A model generated the notes under the pieces. It made no database searches. It was not told the DNA's origin and saw only the letters and a list, made by a program, of their open reading frames with translations. A program made the position numbers and the translations under genes. Source: JAKBCQ01 sp021807585 (GTDB lineage: Bacteria > Planctomycetota > Planctomycetia > Isosphaerales > Isosphaeraceae). From it: a stretch of 8,077 nucleotides of DNA. Location: contig DAHWFG010000318.1 of NCBI GenBank assembly GCA_027325115.1, positions 1 through 8,077 on the forward strand. The letters are read 5' to 3'. Shown here in pieces: positions 1-6,427 of the stretch. The first letter of the stretch is position 1; every line of letters begins with the position of its first letter.

Positions 1-228
1 CTGGATTACGCGCGCGAGTCGGGGATTCCGGTCGGGGTGAAAGACGACGGGGGATACTGGGAATCGCGCGATCATATTGATGCGCCGGCGAACGAGGCCG
101 CAGATCTCGGCTATTTCATCGGCTCGTCAAGGCTGTACGTAACGCAACTCATCGAGCGGATCGTCAAGGGCCCGCCCGAGCTCGGGCCCCCGCGACGAAT
201 CAAAGAAATCGATCGTAATTGGAGGTGA
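1..228 (+). CDS. 3' end of an unrecognised protein gene (partial)
   Basis: This frame is open from the first base of the window to a TGA at 226-228, giving the last 75 residues of a protein whose start lies outside. The visible part begins LDYARESGIPVGVKDDGGYW and ends in a basic tail (RRIKEIDRNWR). It reads as a soluble protein: there is no membrane segment and no cysteine. The GGYWESRD stretch is the most distinctive motif, but I do not recognise the family and assign no function. A perfect 14-bp palindrome (GCCCGAGCTCGGGC, 174-187) lies inside the coding sequence. A strong Shine-Dalgarno-like GGAGGTGAT (221-229) overlaps the stop, but no convincing gene starts at the right distance after it. 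The frame looks real because it runs open to the window edge with codon use like its neighbours. The GTG at 37 is only an internal possible start. Confidence 0.6.
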   Translation: MDYARESGIPVGVKDDGGYWESRDHIDAPANEAADLGYFIGSSRLYVTQLIERIVKGPPELGPPRRIKEIDRNWR

Positions 229-248
229 TTCGCGCACGCGGGTGTTTG

Positions 249-272
249 AGTCGCTCGGCCGCGCGACTTTAC
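249..272 (+). terminator. Weak candidate terminator after the first gene
   Basis: A 6-bp stem (AGTCGC 249-254 with GCGACT 263-268) around an 8-base loop lies about 20 bases after the stop at 228 and runs into only three Ts (268-270). The position is right for a terminator but the U-tract is poor, so this could be chance in GC-rich DNA. Confidence 0.25.
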
Positions 273-339
273 AGTCTTCGTCTGTATCTTCTATACGACG
301 TGTGCGCGTCTTTTAACGATTGGATGTGGAGACGATCCT

Positions 340-368
340 AACCCGACGCGCGAGTTTTGGTGTTGCAC
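340..368 (+). repeat. Left terminal inverted repeat of the MITE-like element
   Basis: It begins AACCCGACGCGCGAGTTTTG and pairs with 593-621. Mismatches with the partner fall at repeat positions 13, 23 and 28, so the outer half is the better conserved part, as expected for transposon ends. Confidence 0.65.
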
Positions 369-415
369 TTTTCCTTTTCCTTCGGTATGGAGACTACATA
401 TGCGAATAGATCTGT

Positions 416-493
416 AATACAAGCAGAAAGCGCAAGCGAGTGCGTACATTTGGAAAAAACACGACACACTCGCTTGCGCTTCGTGCTTGTATT
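416..493. repeat. Long internal inverted repeat (27-bp arms, 24-base loop)
   Basis: The arms are 416-442 and 467-493 and match at 25 of 27 positions. The perfectly paired inner 15 bp carry CACTCGCTTGCGCTT and its complement, and the outer 10 bp after a 2-base mismatch also pair. The loop (443-466) contains an A-rich tract (GGAAAAAACACG). Neither side has a T-run, so it is not a classical Rho-independent terminator. It would form a very stable stem in RNA or single-stranded DNA. It sits inside the MITE-like element but is not centred on it, so it is a separate structure. Confidence 0.7.
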
Positions 494-592
494 CGAACGG
501 CGTTTCCGCCTCGGCTCCAAACCAGATGATCGACGTAGACGTGATCTAATCTCTTGTCAATGTACGATTTACCGTTCTTCCCCCGAGGTATT

Positions 593-621
593 GCGCAAAA
601 CCAAAACTAGCGCGTCGGGTT
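593..621 (-). repeat. Right terminal inverted repeat of the MITE-like element
   Basis: Read on the minus strand it begins AACCCGACGCGCTAGTTTTG, the same as the left end apart from one base in the first 21. The pairing then continues imperfectly inward to 593. Confidence 0.65.
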
Positions 622-653
622 GCTATGATTGCGGCTACGCCGCGTTGGGATAA

Positions 654-708
654 GGCGACCTTCGCCCCCCGCTTCTTGATTCACCCGCGAATCCCGCTGA
701 ATTCGCGG
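654..708 (-). terminator. Two hairpins downstream of the TerC gene, possible terminator
   Basis: Read on the minus strand, the TerC-family gene stops at 745 and two stems follow. One is an 8-bp perfect stem (685-692 with 701-708, 8-base loop). The other is a 5-bp GC-rich stem (654-658 with 662-666) followed by TTAT. The U-tracts are weak, so termination here is only plausible. Confidence 0.3.
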
Positions 709-744
709 CGATCTTGGCGCGTCTCCCCTCGCTAAATCGCTTAA

Positions 745-1620
745 TTACATTTGGTTATGATCATTTTCATGTATCGACGACGAAACCGAAGCCGAGGTTT
801 CGACCGTCGATCCGTGAAGAGCCGATCGGTCGCCCTCGCGTCGGGGGGATTTATAAAGCAAACTGACGACGAGAATCACCCCCATCCCCGTCCAGAACAC
901 AAGATCTGTCATTTCTAGAGGAATTGATTTGACCCACGTCGGAATTCTTTCACGCAGTGCCGGCGAGGCGAGCGGGCTTTCGGGGTGAATCGCGTTGTGC
1001 AGGCCGCCGCCGATCAGTTTGAACCCGATCCAGCCGACGAGCACGTAGGCGCCGGTGGCGAGACCCGCGAAGCGATCGAGCAGCTTGATGAAAAAGCCCG
1101 CGACGACCCGCATCATCACGATGCCGAGCACTCCGCCGATATAGACGACCCACAATTTGATCGAGAAAAAGCCGACCCTCGTTTCGTGGAGCGTCTTGGG
1201 AAGCCCCTCGGCGAGCGCCACCGCGGCGACGATCGAATCGATCGAAAACGCGATGTCGGCGAGCTCGACCGCGATCACCGTCCCCCAAAAGCCGCGGCTC
1301 GATCGCGCTCGGCTGCGCTCCTCGGTCGTCGCATGATCCCCGTCGCCGATCAGATTCGTTCCCGCCAAAAAAACCAGATATAAACCTCCGACAACCTTAA
1401 AGATCCAGTAATCCAACAGCGAAGCCGAGAAGACGACCGCGATCAGGCGAAACGCAAACGCTCCGACGATCCCGTAGCGGAGCGCGCGGGTTTGGAGTCT
1501 GCGCGATAAATGACGCACCATCACCGCCAAGACGAGCGCGTTGTCGGCGCTCAGCAGTCCCTCGAGCAGAACGAGCGTTAAAATCGCTCCCACGATCGAA
1601 ATCACGTCCGAGACGTTCAA
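745..1620 (-). CDS. TerC-family integral membrane protein (putative metal-ion exporter)
   Basis: The 291-residue protein has about seven hydrophobic segments (roughly residues 7-34, 47-68, 72-92, 112-137, 155-175, 188-206 and 236-256), so it acts in the cytoplasmic membrane. Two TerC-family signatures are clear: EGLLSADNALVLAVMVRHL near residues 20-38 and ELADIAFSIDSIVAAVAL near 119-136. Their acidic residues (E20, D26, E119, D122, D128) lie within membrane segments and are the expected ion-binding positions. Family members such as Alx and YkoY/MeeF export manganese or act with secreted metalloenzymes, while TerC itself belongs to tellurium-resistance clusters. No ter genes are visible here, so metal export is the likelier role, by inference. 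The frame starts with TTG, supported by a GGAG seven bases upstream; no ATG lies in frame nearby. The C-terminal 35 residues are hydrophilic and Ser-rich, ending in a His/Asp/Asn tail (HENDHNQM). The gene converges with the gene ending at 228. Confidence 0.88.
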   Translation of the reverse strand: MNVSDVISIVGAILTLVLLEGLLSADNALVLAVMVRHLSRRLQTRALRYGIVGAFAFRLIAVVFSASLLDYWIFKVVGGLYLVFLAGTNLIGDGDHATTEERSRARSSRGFWGTVIAVELADIAFSIDSIVAAVALAEGLPKTLHETRVGFFSIKLWVVYIGGVLGIVMMRVVAGFFIKLLDRFAGLATGAYVLVGWIGFKLIGGGLHNAIHPESPLASPALRERIPTWVKSIPLEMTDLVFWTGMGVILVVSLLYKSPRREGDRSALHGSTVETSASVSSSIHENDHNQM

Positions 1621-1627
1621 CGCGACG

Positions 1628-1632
1628 CTCCA
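1628..1632 (-). promoter_or_regulatory. Ribosome binding site fixing the TTG start of the TerC gene
   Basis: On the minus strand TGGAG lies seven bases before the TTG at 1620-1618. Because the TerC frame has no ATG close upstream, this site is the main reason for accepting the TTG start. Confidence 0.5.
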
Positions 1633-1785
1633 ATCGCCCCAGGCCGTCCTGATCCCGTTCGGTCGGGCACGCCGCGACTCGATCGCCGAGCCCCCGCGCG
1701 TTCGCGTACCCCCCCTGCAAGATTAACCCGTTGTTCAACCTTGGGCAAGCGAAATGAAACCGATGCTATATAAACGCTTTTGAAT

Positions 1786-1812
1786 TCTATAAGTACCTGT
1801 ATCATGATCCAA
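1786..1812 (-). promoter_or_regulatory. AT-rich promoter candidate for the TerC gene
   Basis: The 1621-1821 gap has an AT-rich patch at about 1755-1812. On the minus strand TTGGAT (1812-1807) and TATAGA (1791-1786) are separated by 15 bases. This is a weak match to a housekeeping promoter with a short spacer, and the transcript leader would be about 160 bases. I looked for a yybP-ykoY manganese riboswitch in this leader and did not find its conserved parts. Confidence 0.25.
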
Positions 1813-1821
1813 GAAGGAAGA

Positions 1822-1868
1822 CGATCGCTCGTCCCGGGGTCGAGTTGCGCCTGGGGACGAGCGAATCG
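1822..1868 (-). terminator. Probable Rho-independent terminator of the chitinase gene
   Basis: An 11-bp perfect stem (1825-1835 with 1854-1864, core CGCTCGTCCC/GGGACGAGCG) extends by about four more pairs past a one-base bulge. It starts about 37 bases after the chitinase stop. On the minus strand it is followed by the pyrimidine-rich TCTTCCTTCTTGG. The U-tract is interrupted but the position and stem strength are good. Confidence 0.5.
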
Positions 1869-1904
1869 ATCGATCTTGTCGGCTTTTCAGGCGTTTCGCC
1901 CGGC

Positions 1905-4010
1905 TCAACTCGTGAAGACCTGGAACGTCGTCGCGAACTGGTAAGGGCTTTCGAGCACCCCGCTATATTGCGGGCTCGCGTAGGTGAGAACGCCTCCCGG
2001 CGCCTGTTGATCGCGATTGAGCGACCACATCGCAAGCTCTCCCATCCCCGTCTGTTGCGCGAAGGCGAGAAGCTTTTGTGCGTCGGTGAGGCCGAAGATT
2101 TCGTCCGAAACGTCGTTGACTCCGATCATCGGAGTCACCCCCACCATGTTCCACAATTGCGCGCTCGAAAGCGACGATCCGTACAGCGATTGAAGTTGAT
2201 TATGCAGGCTTGTCGCCGCGTCGATCGCGTACGTTCCCATGTTTCCTTGCGGGTTCGGCGCCGCCGAATCGCCGTAATCCATCGCCATCACGTTGACCCC
2301 GGAAATATGCACGCCGTACTTGAGCGCCGATTGCAGCACGTAAAGGCCGTCCGAGGTAAGCCCCGTCGGCAGCGCCGGGAGAGTGAACCAGATCTGGAGC
2401 GAGCCGCCCGCCGCGGCGGCCTGTTGTTGAATCGCCGCGAGAGCCTGCGAACGAAGATCGATCGACGCCTGATTCGCGACCGCCGCCCCCTCGATGTCGA
2501 AATCAATTCGCGTCACTCCATAAGTATGAATCACCGAATTGTACGCGTTTTCGAGTTGCGTTAAATTGGTGATCGCCTGCGCCAATTCGGTTCCGTTCGC
2601 TCCGCCGAACGAGATCGCGACGTTGCCACCCATGCCTCGAATCGTATTGATTTGTGATAAAAGCTGATTACTGAACGTCGAGCCGATCTCGTAGCTTGTG
2701 TAACCTCCCCACGACGGCTGATTGTTCGAATCGGCGACGACGAACGCGAGGTTGAAATACTTGACCCCCGCGGTTTGCGCGGCGGTTACGAGATTGTAAG
2801 TCGGCCATGCGGTCATATCCACATAAGGCGCGAACACGTGAGCCGGCCACGACGCCGGCGGGACGACGTCGATCGAAACCGTCGCGGTCGCGGTATCGCC
2901 GAGACCGTCGCTTACGGTATATGTGAACGAGTCTGCACCCGTATAATTTTTATCGGGCGTATACGTGACGATTCCGCTAGTGTTTGTGGAGATCGTCCCG
3001 TGCGCGGGGTTGGTCGTCGCGGCGAGCGCGACTTGGTTTCCCGCCGAATCGGCCGCGGAGTTGAGCACGTCGATCGGAGTCGGCAGATTCTCGGTCGCGG
3101 TCGTCGTGATGTTCGAGGCTGTCAGGCTCGACGAGCTTCCCGACCCCGAAGTCGACCCCGAGCCCGAACCCGTCGAGGTCGACCCCGAACCGCTCGATCC
3201 CGAGGTTCCCGTCAGCACGTAATTCGTCGGCGTATCGGTGACGTCGCCGGGATCGCCGTTAAAGCCGAACGAGACCGATCCCCCCGCGGGTATCGTCGTA
3301 TCCCAACTTGCGGGACCGATCAAATATTGATTCCCCGATTGGTTGACGACCGTCGCGTTCCAGATGGATGTGATATTGTGATCAAAACTAAATGCGAGCG
3401 TCCAATTCGAGATCGGCGTCGGTTGATTATTCGTGACGACGATTTGGCCGCCGAATCCGCTCCCCCAATCGCTCGTCACGGTGAAGGCGAACGAAGCGTT
3501 CGAAGCCGACGTTCCTCCCGATCCGGTCGAAGTCGAACCCGAGCCCGATCCCGTCGACGTTCCTGTCGATCCGGTCGAGCCGACGATCGACGCGTCGAAC
3601 TCGATGTTCGAGGGGGTCGCGGTGGAATCGGCGGCGGCGATGAAGCCGAACGAAGCCGATCCCCCCGCCGCGATCGTCGCGTCCCAGGAATCGGGTTCAA
3701 TTACATATTGATTTCCCGCATGGCTGAGGATCGTCGCGTTCCAGATCGACGAGATGTTCGGGGCGAAATCGAACGTGAGTGTCCAGCCGTCGACCGCGGT
3801 CGATTGCGAATTGTTGATCGTCATCTGAGCCTGGAAACCCGTCGCCCAGCTATCCGTGATCGAATAAGCGATCGACGCCGCGACGGGCCCCGCCGAAGGG
3901 GTCGCTCGATCCTCGAGCGAATCCCATTGAGGAATCCGTGAACGACCGCGACGGAGGCGGGGACGAGCATTTCGAGACAAAGCTTTAAAAAGTTTTGATG
4001 CGTAAATCAT
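1905..4010 (-). CDS. Secreted modular chitinase: CBM2-CBM2-cadherin-like-GH18
   Basis: I place the start at ATG 4010, giving 701 residues. The frame also has an ATG at 4187, but the 59 extra residues are Arg-rich and unlike a signal, whereas MIYASKLFKAL starts like planctomycete exported proteins, followed by a basic stretch and LEDRATPS (32-39). Domain order: CBM2 at about 41-144, Gly/Ser/Thr linker 145-169, second CBM2 170-269, second linker 270-295, cadherin-like or bacterial Ig-like domain 296-384 (ending near SFTYTVSDGLGDTATATVSI), and a GH18-type domain 389-701. The GH18 landmarks are SFGG (467-470), IDFDIE with the proposed acid E507, MAMDYGD (575-581) and a late W662. In the DxxDxDxE signature the first Asp is Thr500. 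The protein should bind cellulose or chitin and cleave chitin by substrate-assisted catalysis outside the cell. Both CBMs lack the usual disulfide cysteines. No Shine-Dalgarno is visible. Confidence 0.88.
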   Translation of the reverse strand: MIYASKLFKALSRNARPRLRRGRSRIPQWDSLEDRATPSAGPVAASIAYSITDSWATGFQAQMTINNSQSTAVDGWTLTFDFAPNISSIWNATILSHAGNQYVIEPDSWDATIAAGGSASFGFIAAADSTATPSNIEFDASIVGSTGSTGTSTGSGSGSTSTGSGGTSASNASFAFTVTSDWGSGFGGQIVVTNNQPTPISNWTLAFSFDHNITSIWNATVVNQSGNQYLIGPASWDTTIPAGGSVSFGFNGDPGDVTDTPTNYVLTGTSGSSGSGSTSTGSGSGSTSGSGSSSSLTASNITTTATENLPTPIDVLNSAADSAGNQVALAATTNPAHGTISTNTSGIVTYTPDKNYTGADSFTYTVSDGLGDTATATVSIDVVPPASWPAHVFAPYVDMTAWPTYNLVTAAQTAGVKYFNLAFVVADSNNQPSWGGYTSYEIGSTFSNQLLSQINTIRGMGGNVAISFGGANGTELAQAITNLTQLENAYNSVIHTYGVTRIDFDIEGAAVANQASIDLRSQALAAIQQQAAAAGGSLQIWFTLPALPTGLTSDGLYVLQSALKYGVHISGVNVMAMDYGDSAAPNPQGNMGTYAIDAATSLHNQLQSLYGSSLSSAQLWNMVGVTPMIGVNDVSDEIFGLTDAQKLLAFAQQTGMGELAMWSLNRDQQAPGGVLTYASPQYSGVLESPYQFATTFQVFTS

Positions 4011-4195
4011 CTGGATGTGACGCCCGTTTGTCGCGACGCGTCCCGTCGATCCTGTTTTGCTCCTCGGATCGCGCGCCCTCGGTTCGGCGAAACGGCGAGG
4101 CGGACGCTCGGGCGCGATCCAAACGTTGTAACGGTTGCGATCGAGCGTTCGTGACTTCCGATTCGCGGATCGGCGAAATATCATCAATTTGATTC

Positions 4196-4233
4196 AAAAG
4201 AGCGTCACGCATACGCACGCCTGCACGCATGCG
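4196..4233 (-). terminator. Candidate terminator of ptsI
   Basis: About 20 bases after the ptsI stop, 4208-4233 folds into an 11-bp stem with three G-U pairs and a 4-base loop (minus strand CGCATGCGTGC pairing with GCGTGCGTATGCG). On the minus strand TCTTTT (4201-4196) follows after a short spacer. If functional, it separates ptsI from the chitinase gene, whose start is about 185 bases further on. Confidence 0.4.
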
Positions 4234-4254
4234 GGCTCGGTGTAAGTCGAGATG

Positions 4255-6033
4255 TCAGCTAAAGTCGAACACTTCGAGATCGCTCGATATTTCGTGGAGG
4301 CGAGCGGTGAGGTAGGCGCGGATTTCCTCGCTTGTTTTGAGCTGAAGGACGTGGTGTGCGAACCGCTCGGCCTGCGCCGTCGTCACCCGCGAGAGGAGCG
4401 CCTTGATCGTCGGCACGAACGCGGGGCTCATGCTGAAGCGTCTTAGCCCCATGCCGAACAGGACGAGAACCGAACGCGGCTGTCCCGCCATCTCGCCGCA
4501 CAAAGTGACCTGCGTCCCCGTTCGCTTGCACGCGTCGAGCACCATGCTCAACACCCGCAAAATCGCCGGGCTCAGCGGCTCGCATAAATGAGCCACTTTG
4601 GGATTATCGCGATCCGCCGCGACCAAATATTGAATCAAATCATTTGAACCAATGGATATAAAATCAGTTTCACGTAGGATGGCGTCGATACATACCGCGG
4701 CCGCGGGAACCTCGACCATCACCCCCGTCTTCACGTCCTCGCCGAACTCGACCCCCTCTTTGCGAAGGTTGCGCTTCGTCTCCTCAACCAATTTGTTGAC
4801 GTACCGTAATTCCTCGAGCGTCGTGATCATCGGGAAAAGCATACTCACTTTTCCATGACGACCGGCGCGGAGGATCGCGCGGATCTGCTGTTCGAACAAG
4901 CGGGGATGCTCGAACGACAGGCGTATCGACCGCCAGCCCATGAACGGGTTCGCCTCATACCTGCGTCCCAGGTAAGGCACCGTCTTATCGCCGCCGAGAT
5001 CGAGCGTGCGGATCGTCGTCGACTGATTGGGCGAGGATTCCAATACCTTTTTGTAATATTGATATTGCTCCTCCTCGTCGGGGACGTCTTGATGCGAGAG
5101 GAAGAGGAACTCGGTGCGATAAAGCCCGACTCCCGTCGACCCCACCTTGCCCGCGGCGTGCGCGTCGGCGACGTTGTTGATGTTCGCGAGCAGTTCGATC
5201 CGCGTTCCGTCCGAGCTGATCGCGGGTTGATCGCGGTTGAGGACGAGCCGATCTTTGAGATCGAAAAACTCGCGCTGCATTTTCCGATACGCCGCGGTCG
5301 TTTCGGAATCGGGGCGAACCAGAACGACGCCGTCGCGGCCGTCGACGATGATCGGGTCTCCCGAGGCGACCTCCGAGGTGATGCTCGCGACGCCTGACAC
5401 CGCGGGAATGCCCCGGCTCCGCGCCAGGATCGCGGCGTGGCTCGTCCCCCCTCCGGTTTCGGTGACGATCCCGGCGATCGCGAAATCACCCAGACTCATC
5501 GCCTGGCTCGGTAAGATCTCGTGCGCCACCAAAATAACGGGTTCGCCGTTCGCCTCGTTCAGATCACGTCCCGCCATCGCCGCCAAAAACGGCGAACCGT
5601 CGATGCTAAGGTGCCCCACGATTCGCAGGATCACGTCGCGAATATCCGCCAAGCGTTCACGAAAGAATTCTTGTTCAAGCCCCGCGAACCGACCCACGTA
5701 CTCCTGGAGAACAAGATGCAACGCCGAAGTGACCGTAAGACCCCGCGATTCGATCAAATGGCGCACGCGATCGCGTAGTTCAGGGTCGTTCACAAGCTGG
5801 ATATGGCTTTGAAAGATCTCGGCCTTGGAATCCCCCACCTCCTGTGCGACCTTCTGCACAAATACCTTCAGTTCGGAGGCGGATTGTTCGAGCGCCGACT
5901 CGAACTGTGCGACCTCGGCGGGTATGAGCGCACGATCGCTGATCACCTGCGGCTCGCTCGGCCCTAGCCCCGAATCGATCCGAAAGGCGACTCCCACCAC
6001 CACGCCGGGACTCACCGCGATGCCTTTATACAT
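4255..6033 (-). CDS. ptsI: Phosphoenolpyruvate-protein phosphotransferase (PTS enzyme I)
   Basis: This cytoplasmic enzyme takes phosphate from phosphoenolpyruvate onto a histidine and passes it to HPr. At 592 residues it is full length for the family. The N-terminal HPr-binding and swivelling phosphohistidine domains end with GGGTSHAAILARSRGIPAV, which holds the phosphorylated His199. The C-terminal TIM barrel carries the substrate residues, each ten positions later than in the E. coli enzyme: R306 in LYRTEFLF, R342 before DLGGDK, E441 in MVEVPAAA, N464-D465 in GSNDLIQY, R475, and Cys512 in LCGEMAGQ. No N-terminal GAF domain is present, so it is not the PtsP type. The start MYKGIAVSPG matches the family and has no visible Shine-Dalgarno. 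No HPr or EII gene lies on either side, so its partners must be encoded elsewhere. In bacteria with sparse PTS genes such relays often serve regulation rather than sugar uptake; that is an inference here. Confidence 0.96.
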   Translation of the reverse strand: MYKGIAVSPGVVVGVAFRIDSGLGPSEPQVISDRALIPAEVAQFESALEQSASELKVFVQKVAQEVGDSKAEIFQSHIQLVNDPELRDRVRHLIESRGLTVTSALHLVLQEYVGRFAGLEQEFFRERLADIRDVILRIVGHLSIDGSPFLAAMAGRDLNEANGEPVILVAHEILPSQAMSLGDFAIAGIVTETGGGTSHAAILARSRGIPAVSGVASITSEVASGDPIIVDGRDGVVLVRPDSETTAAYRKMQREFFDLKDRLVLNRDQPAISSDGTRIELLANINNVADAHAAGKVGSTGVGLYRTEFLFLSHQDVPDEEEQYQYYKKVLESSPNQSTTIRTLDLGGDKTVPYLGRRYEANPFMGWRSIRLSFEHPRLFEQQIRAILRAGRHGKVSMLFPMITTLEELRYVNKLVEETKRNLRKEGVEFGEDVKTGVMVEVPAAAVCIDAILRETDFISIGSNDLIQYLVAADRDNPKVAHLCEPLSPAILRVLSMVLDACKRTGTQVTLCGEMAGQPRSVLVLFGMGLRRFSMSPAFVPTIKALLSRVTTAQAERFAHHVLQLKTSEEIRAYLTARLHEISSDLEVFDFS

Positions 6034-6427
6034 AAATTATCAGTCTAACAGCGTCTCCAGAGCCGAACAACGAGGCGAATCATGCCAACTTCGGCCGCTT
6101 CGGCGAAACGATACCATGAGAGCGCCCCTTCGCGAAACCTCCTCGTCGAAATCGATCTCAAAGATCTCGTCGAGCACGTACTAAAACCGAGATAATGCAG
6201 CGGATACGACAAAACCACGGCGCGGTGAAATTGTCGTCTAGCGAGCGGCAGCAAAAACCGCGCCAAAACCAAGATCAGCCTGGCGAATGCTCAATCGGGC
6301 GTATCTTGGCGTCACACGTTTTGGGAAGATTGTCCGAAGGCGGCGAATGAATCGCAAGTGACGACTTGGTCGCGTCGACATTTGAACGACAATTCGTTCG
6401 CGGCGACGATCGAATCCGGGGCGGACG
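6034..6427. other. Divergent intergenic region between ptsI and the nucleotidyltransferase gene
   Basis: These 394 bases separate two genes read away from each other and should hold both promoters, but I could not pick out convincing -35/-10 pairs. I found no HPr-like sequence in any frame upstream of ptsI. The open frames at 6045-6272 (-) and 6238-6537 (-) have Arg/Ser-rich content without domain character. The only item of note is a short plus-strand frame at 6082-6195, listed separately. Confidence 0.6.
6082..6195 (+). CDS. Speculative 37-residue small protein
   Basis: ATG at 6082 is preceded by GAGG with a 6-base spacer, one of the better ribosome sites in the window. The frame runs 37 codons to TAA at 6193. 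The second half (LLVEIDLKDLVEHVLKPR) would form an amphipathic helix. There is no cysteine or membrane segment. It lies in the ptsI upstream region on the opposite strand, so it could also be chance. I recognise no family. Confidence 0.2.
   Translation: MPTSAASAKRYHESAPSRNLLVEIDLKDLVEHVLKPR

Larger units (their letters stand above)
340..621. mobile_element. MITE-like element with 29-bp terminal inverted repeats
   Basis: The segment is bounded by inverted repeats at 340-368 and 593-621. The outer 21 bases match at 20 of 21 positions and the full 29 at 26 of 29. The match stops sharply at the outer edge: 339 versus 622 and the next bases do not pair. The 282-bp interior contains a second, non-concentric long hairpin (416-493). 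It has no recognisable transposase; its small open frames (for example 357-653 +) have no protein character. It lies in the gap between two convergent genes and is visibly more AT-rich than the flanking coding DNA. These features fit a small non-autonomous transposable element. I do not see a clear target-site duplication: the left flank reads ATCCT and the right GCTAT. An old insertion, or a structural intergenic repeat of another kind, remains possible. Confidence 0.5.

Noticed and set aside
357..653. 98-codon plus-strand frame and a 60-codon minus-strand frame inside the inverted-repeat element
   Set aside because: The frames run through the hairpin arms, have no transposase motifs such as DDE or HUH, and one crosses the element boundary.
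985..1383. 132-codon plus-strand frame and a 112-codon minus-strand frame across the same stretch
   Set aside because: Both overlap the well-supported TerC-family gene and have Arg/Asp-rich products without domain features.
1621..1745. yybP-ykoY manganese riboswitch upstream of the TerC-family gene, suggested by a G-run followed by TAC
   Set aside because: Apart from the G-run, none of the conserved internal loops (for example the CAAGACC-type element) can be found in the leader, and the spacing does not fit.
2775..3941. 388-codon plus-strand open frame
   Set aside because: It is antisense to the chitinase and its product is extremely Arg-rich and of low complexity. It arises from the skewed codons of the real gene.
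4845..5812. Several frames of 180-214 codons overlapping ptsI on both strands
   Set aside because: ptsI is certain from its motifs. The others are Arg/Ser-rich shadows in alternate frames.
6045..6272. Possible HPr (ptsH) upstream of ptsI
   Set aside because: None of the frames contains an HPr-like His-phosphorylation segment (GLHARPA type). The content is Arg/Ser-rich and not protein-like.
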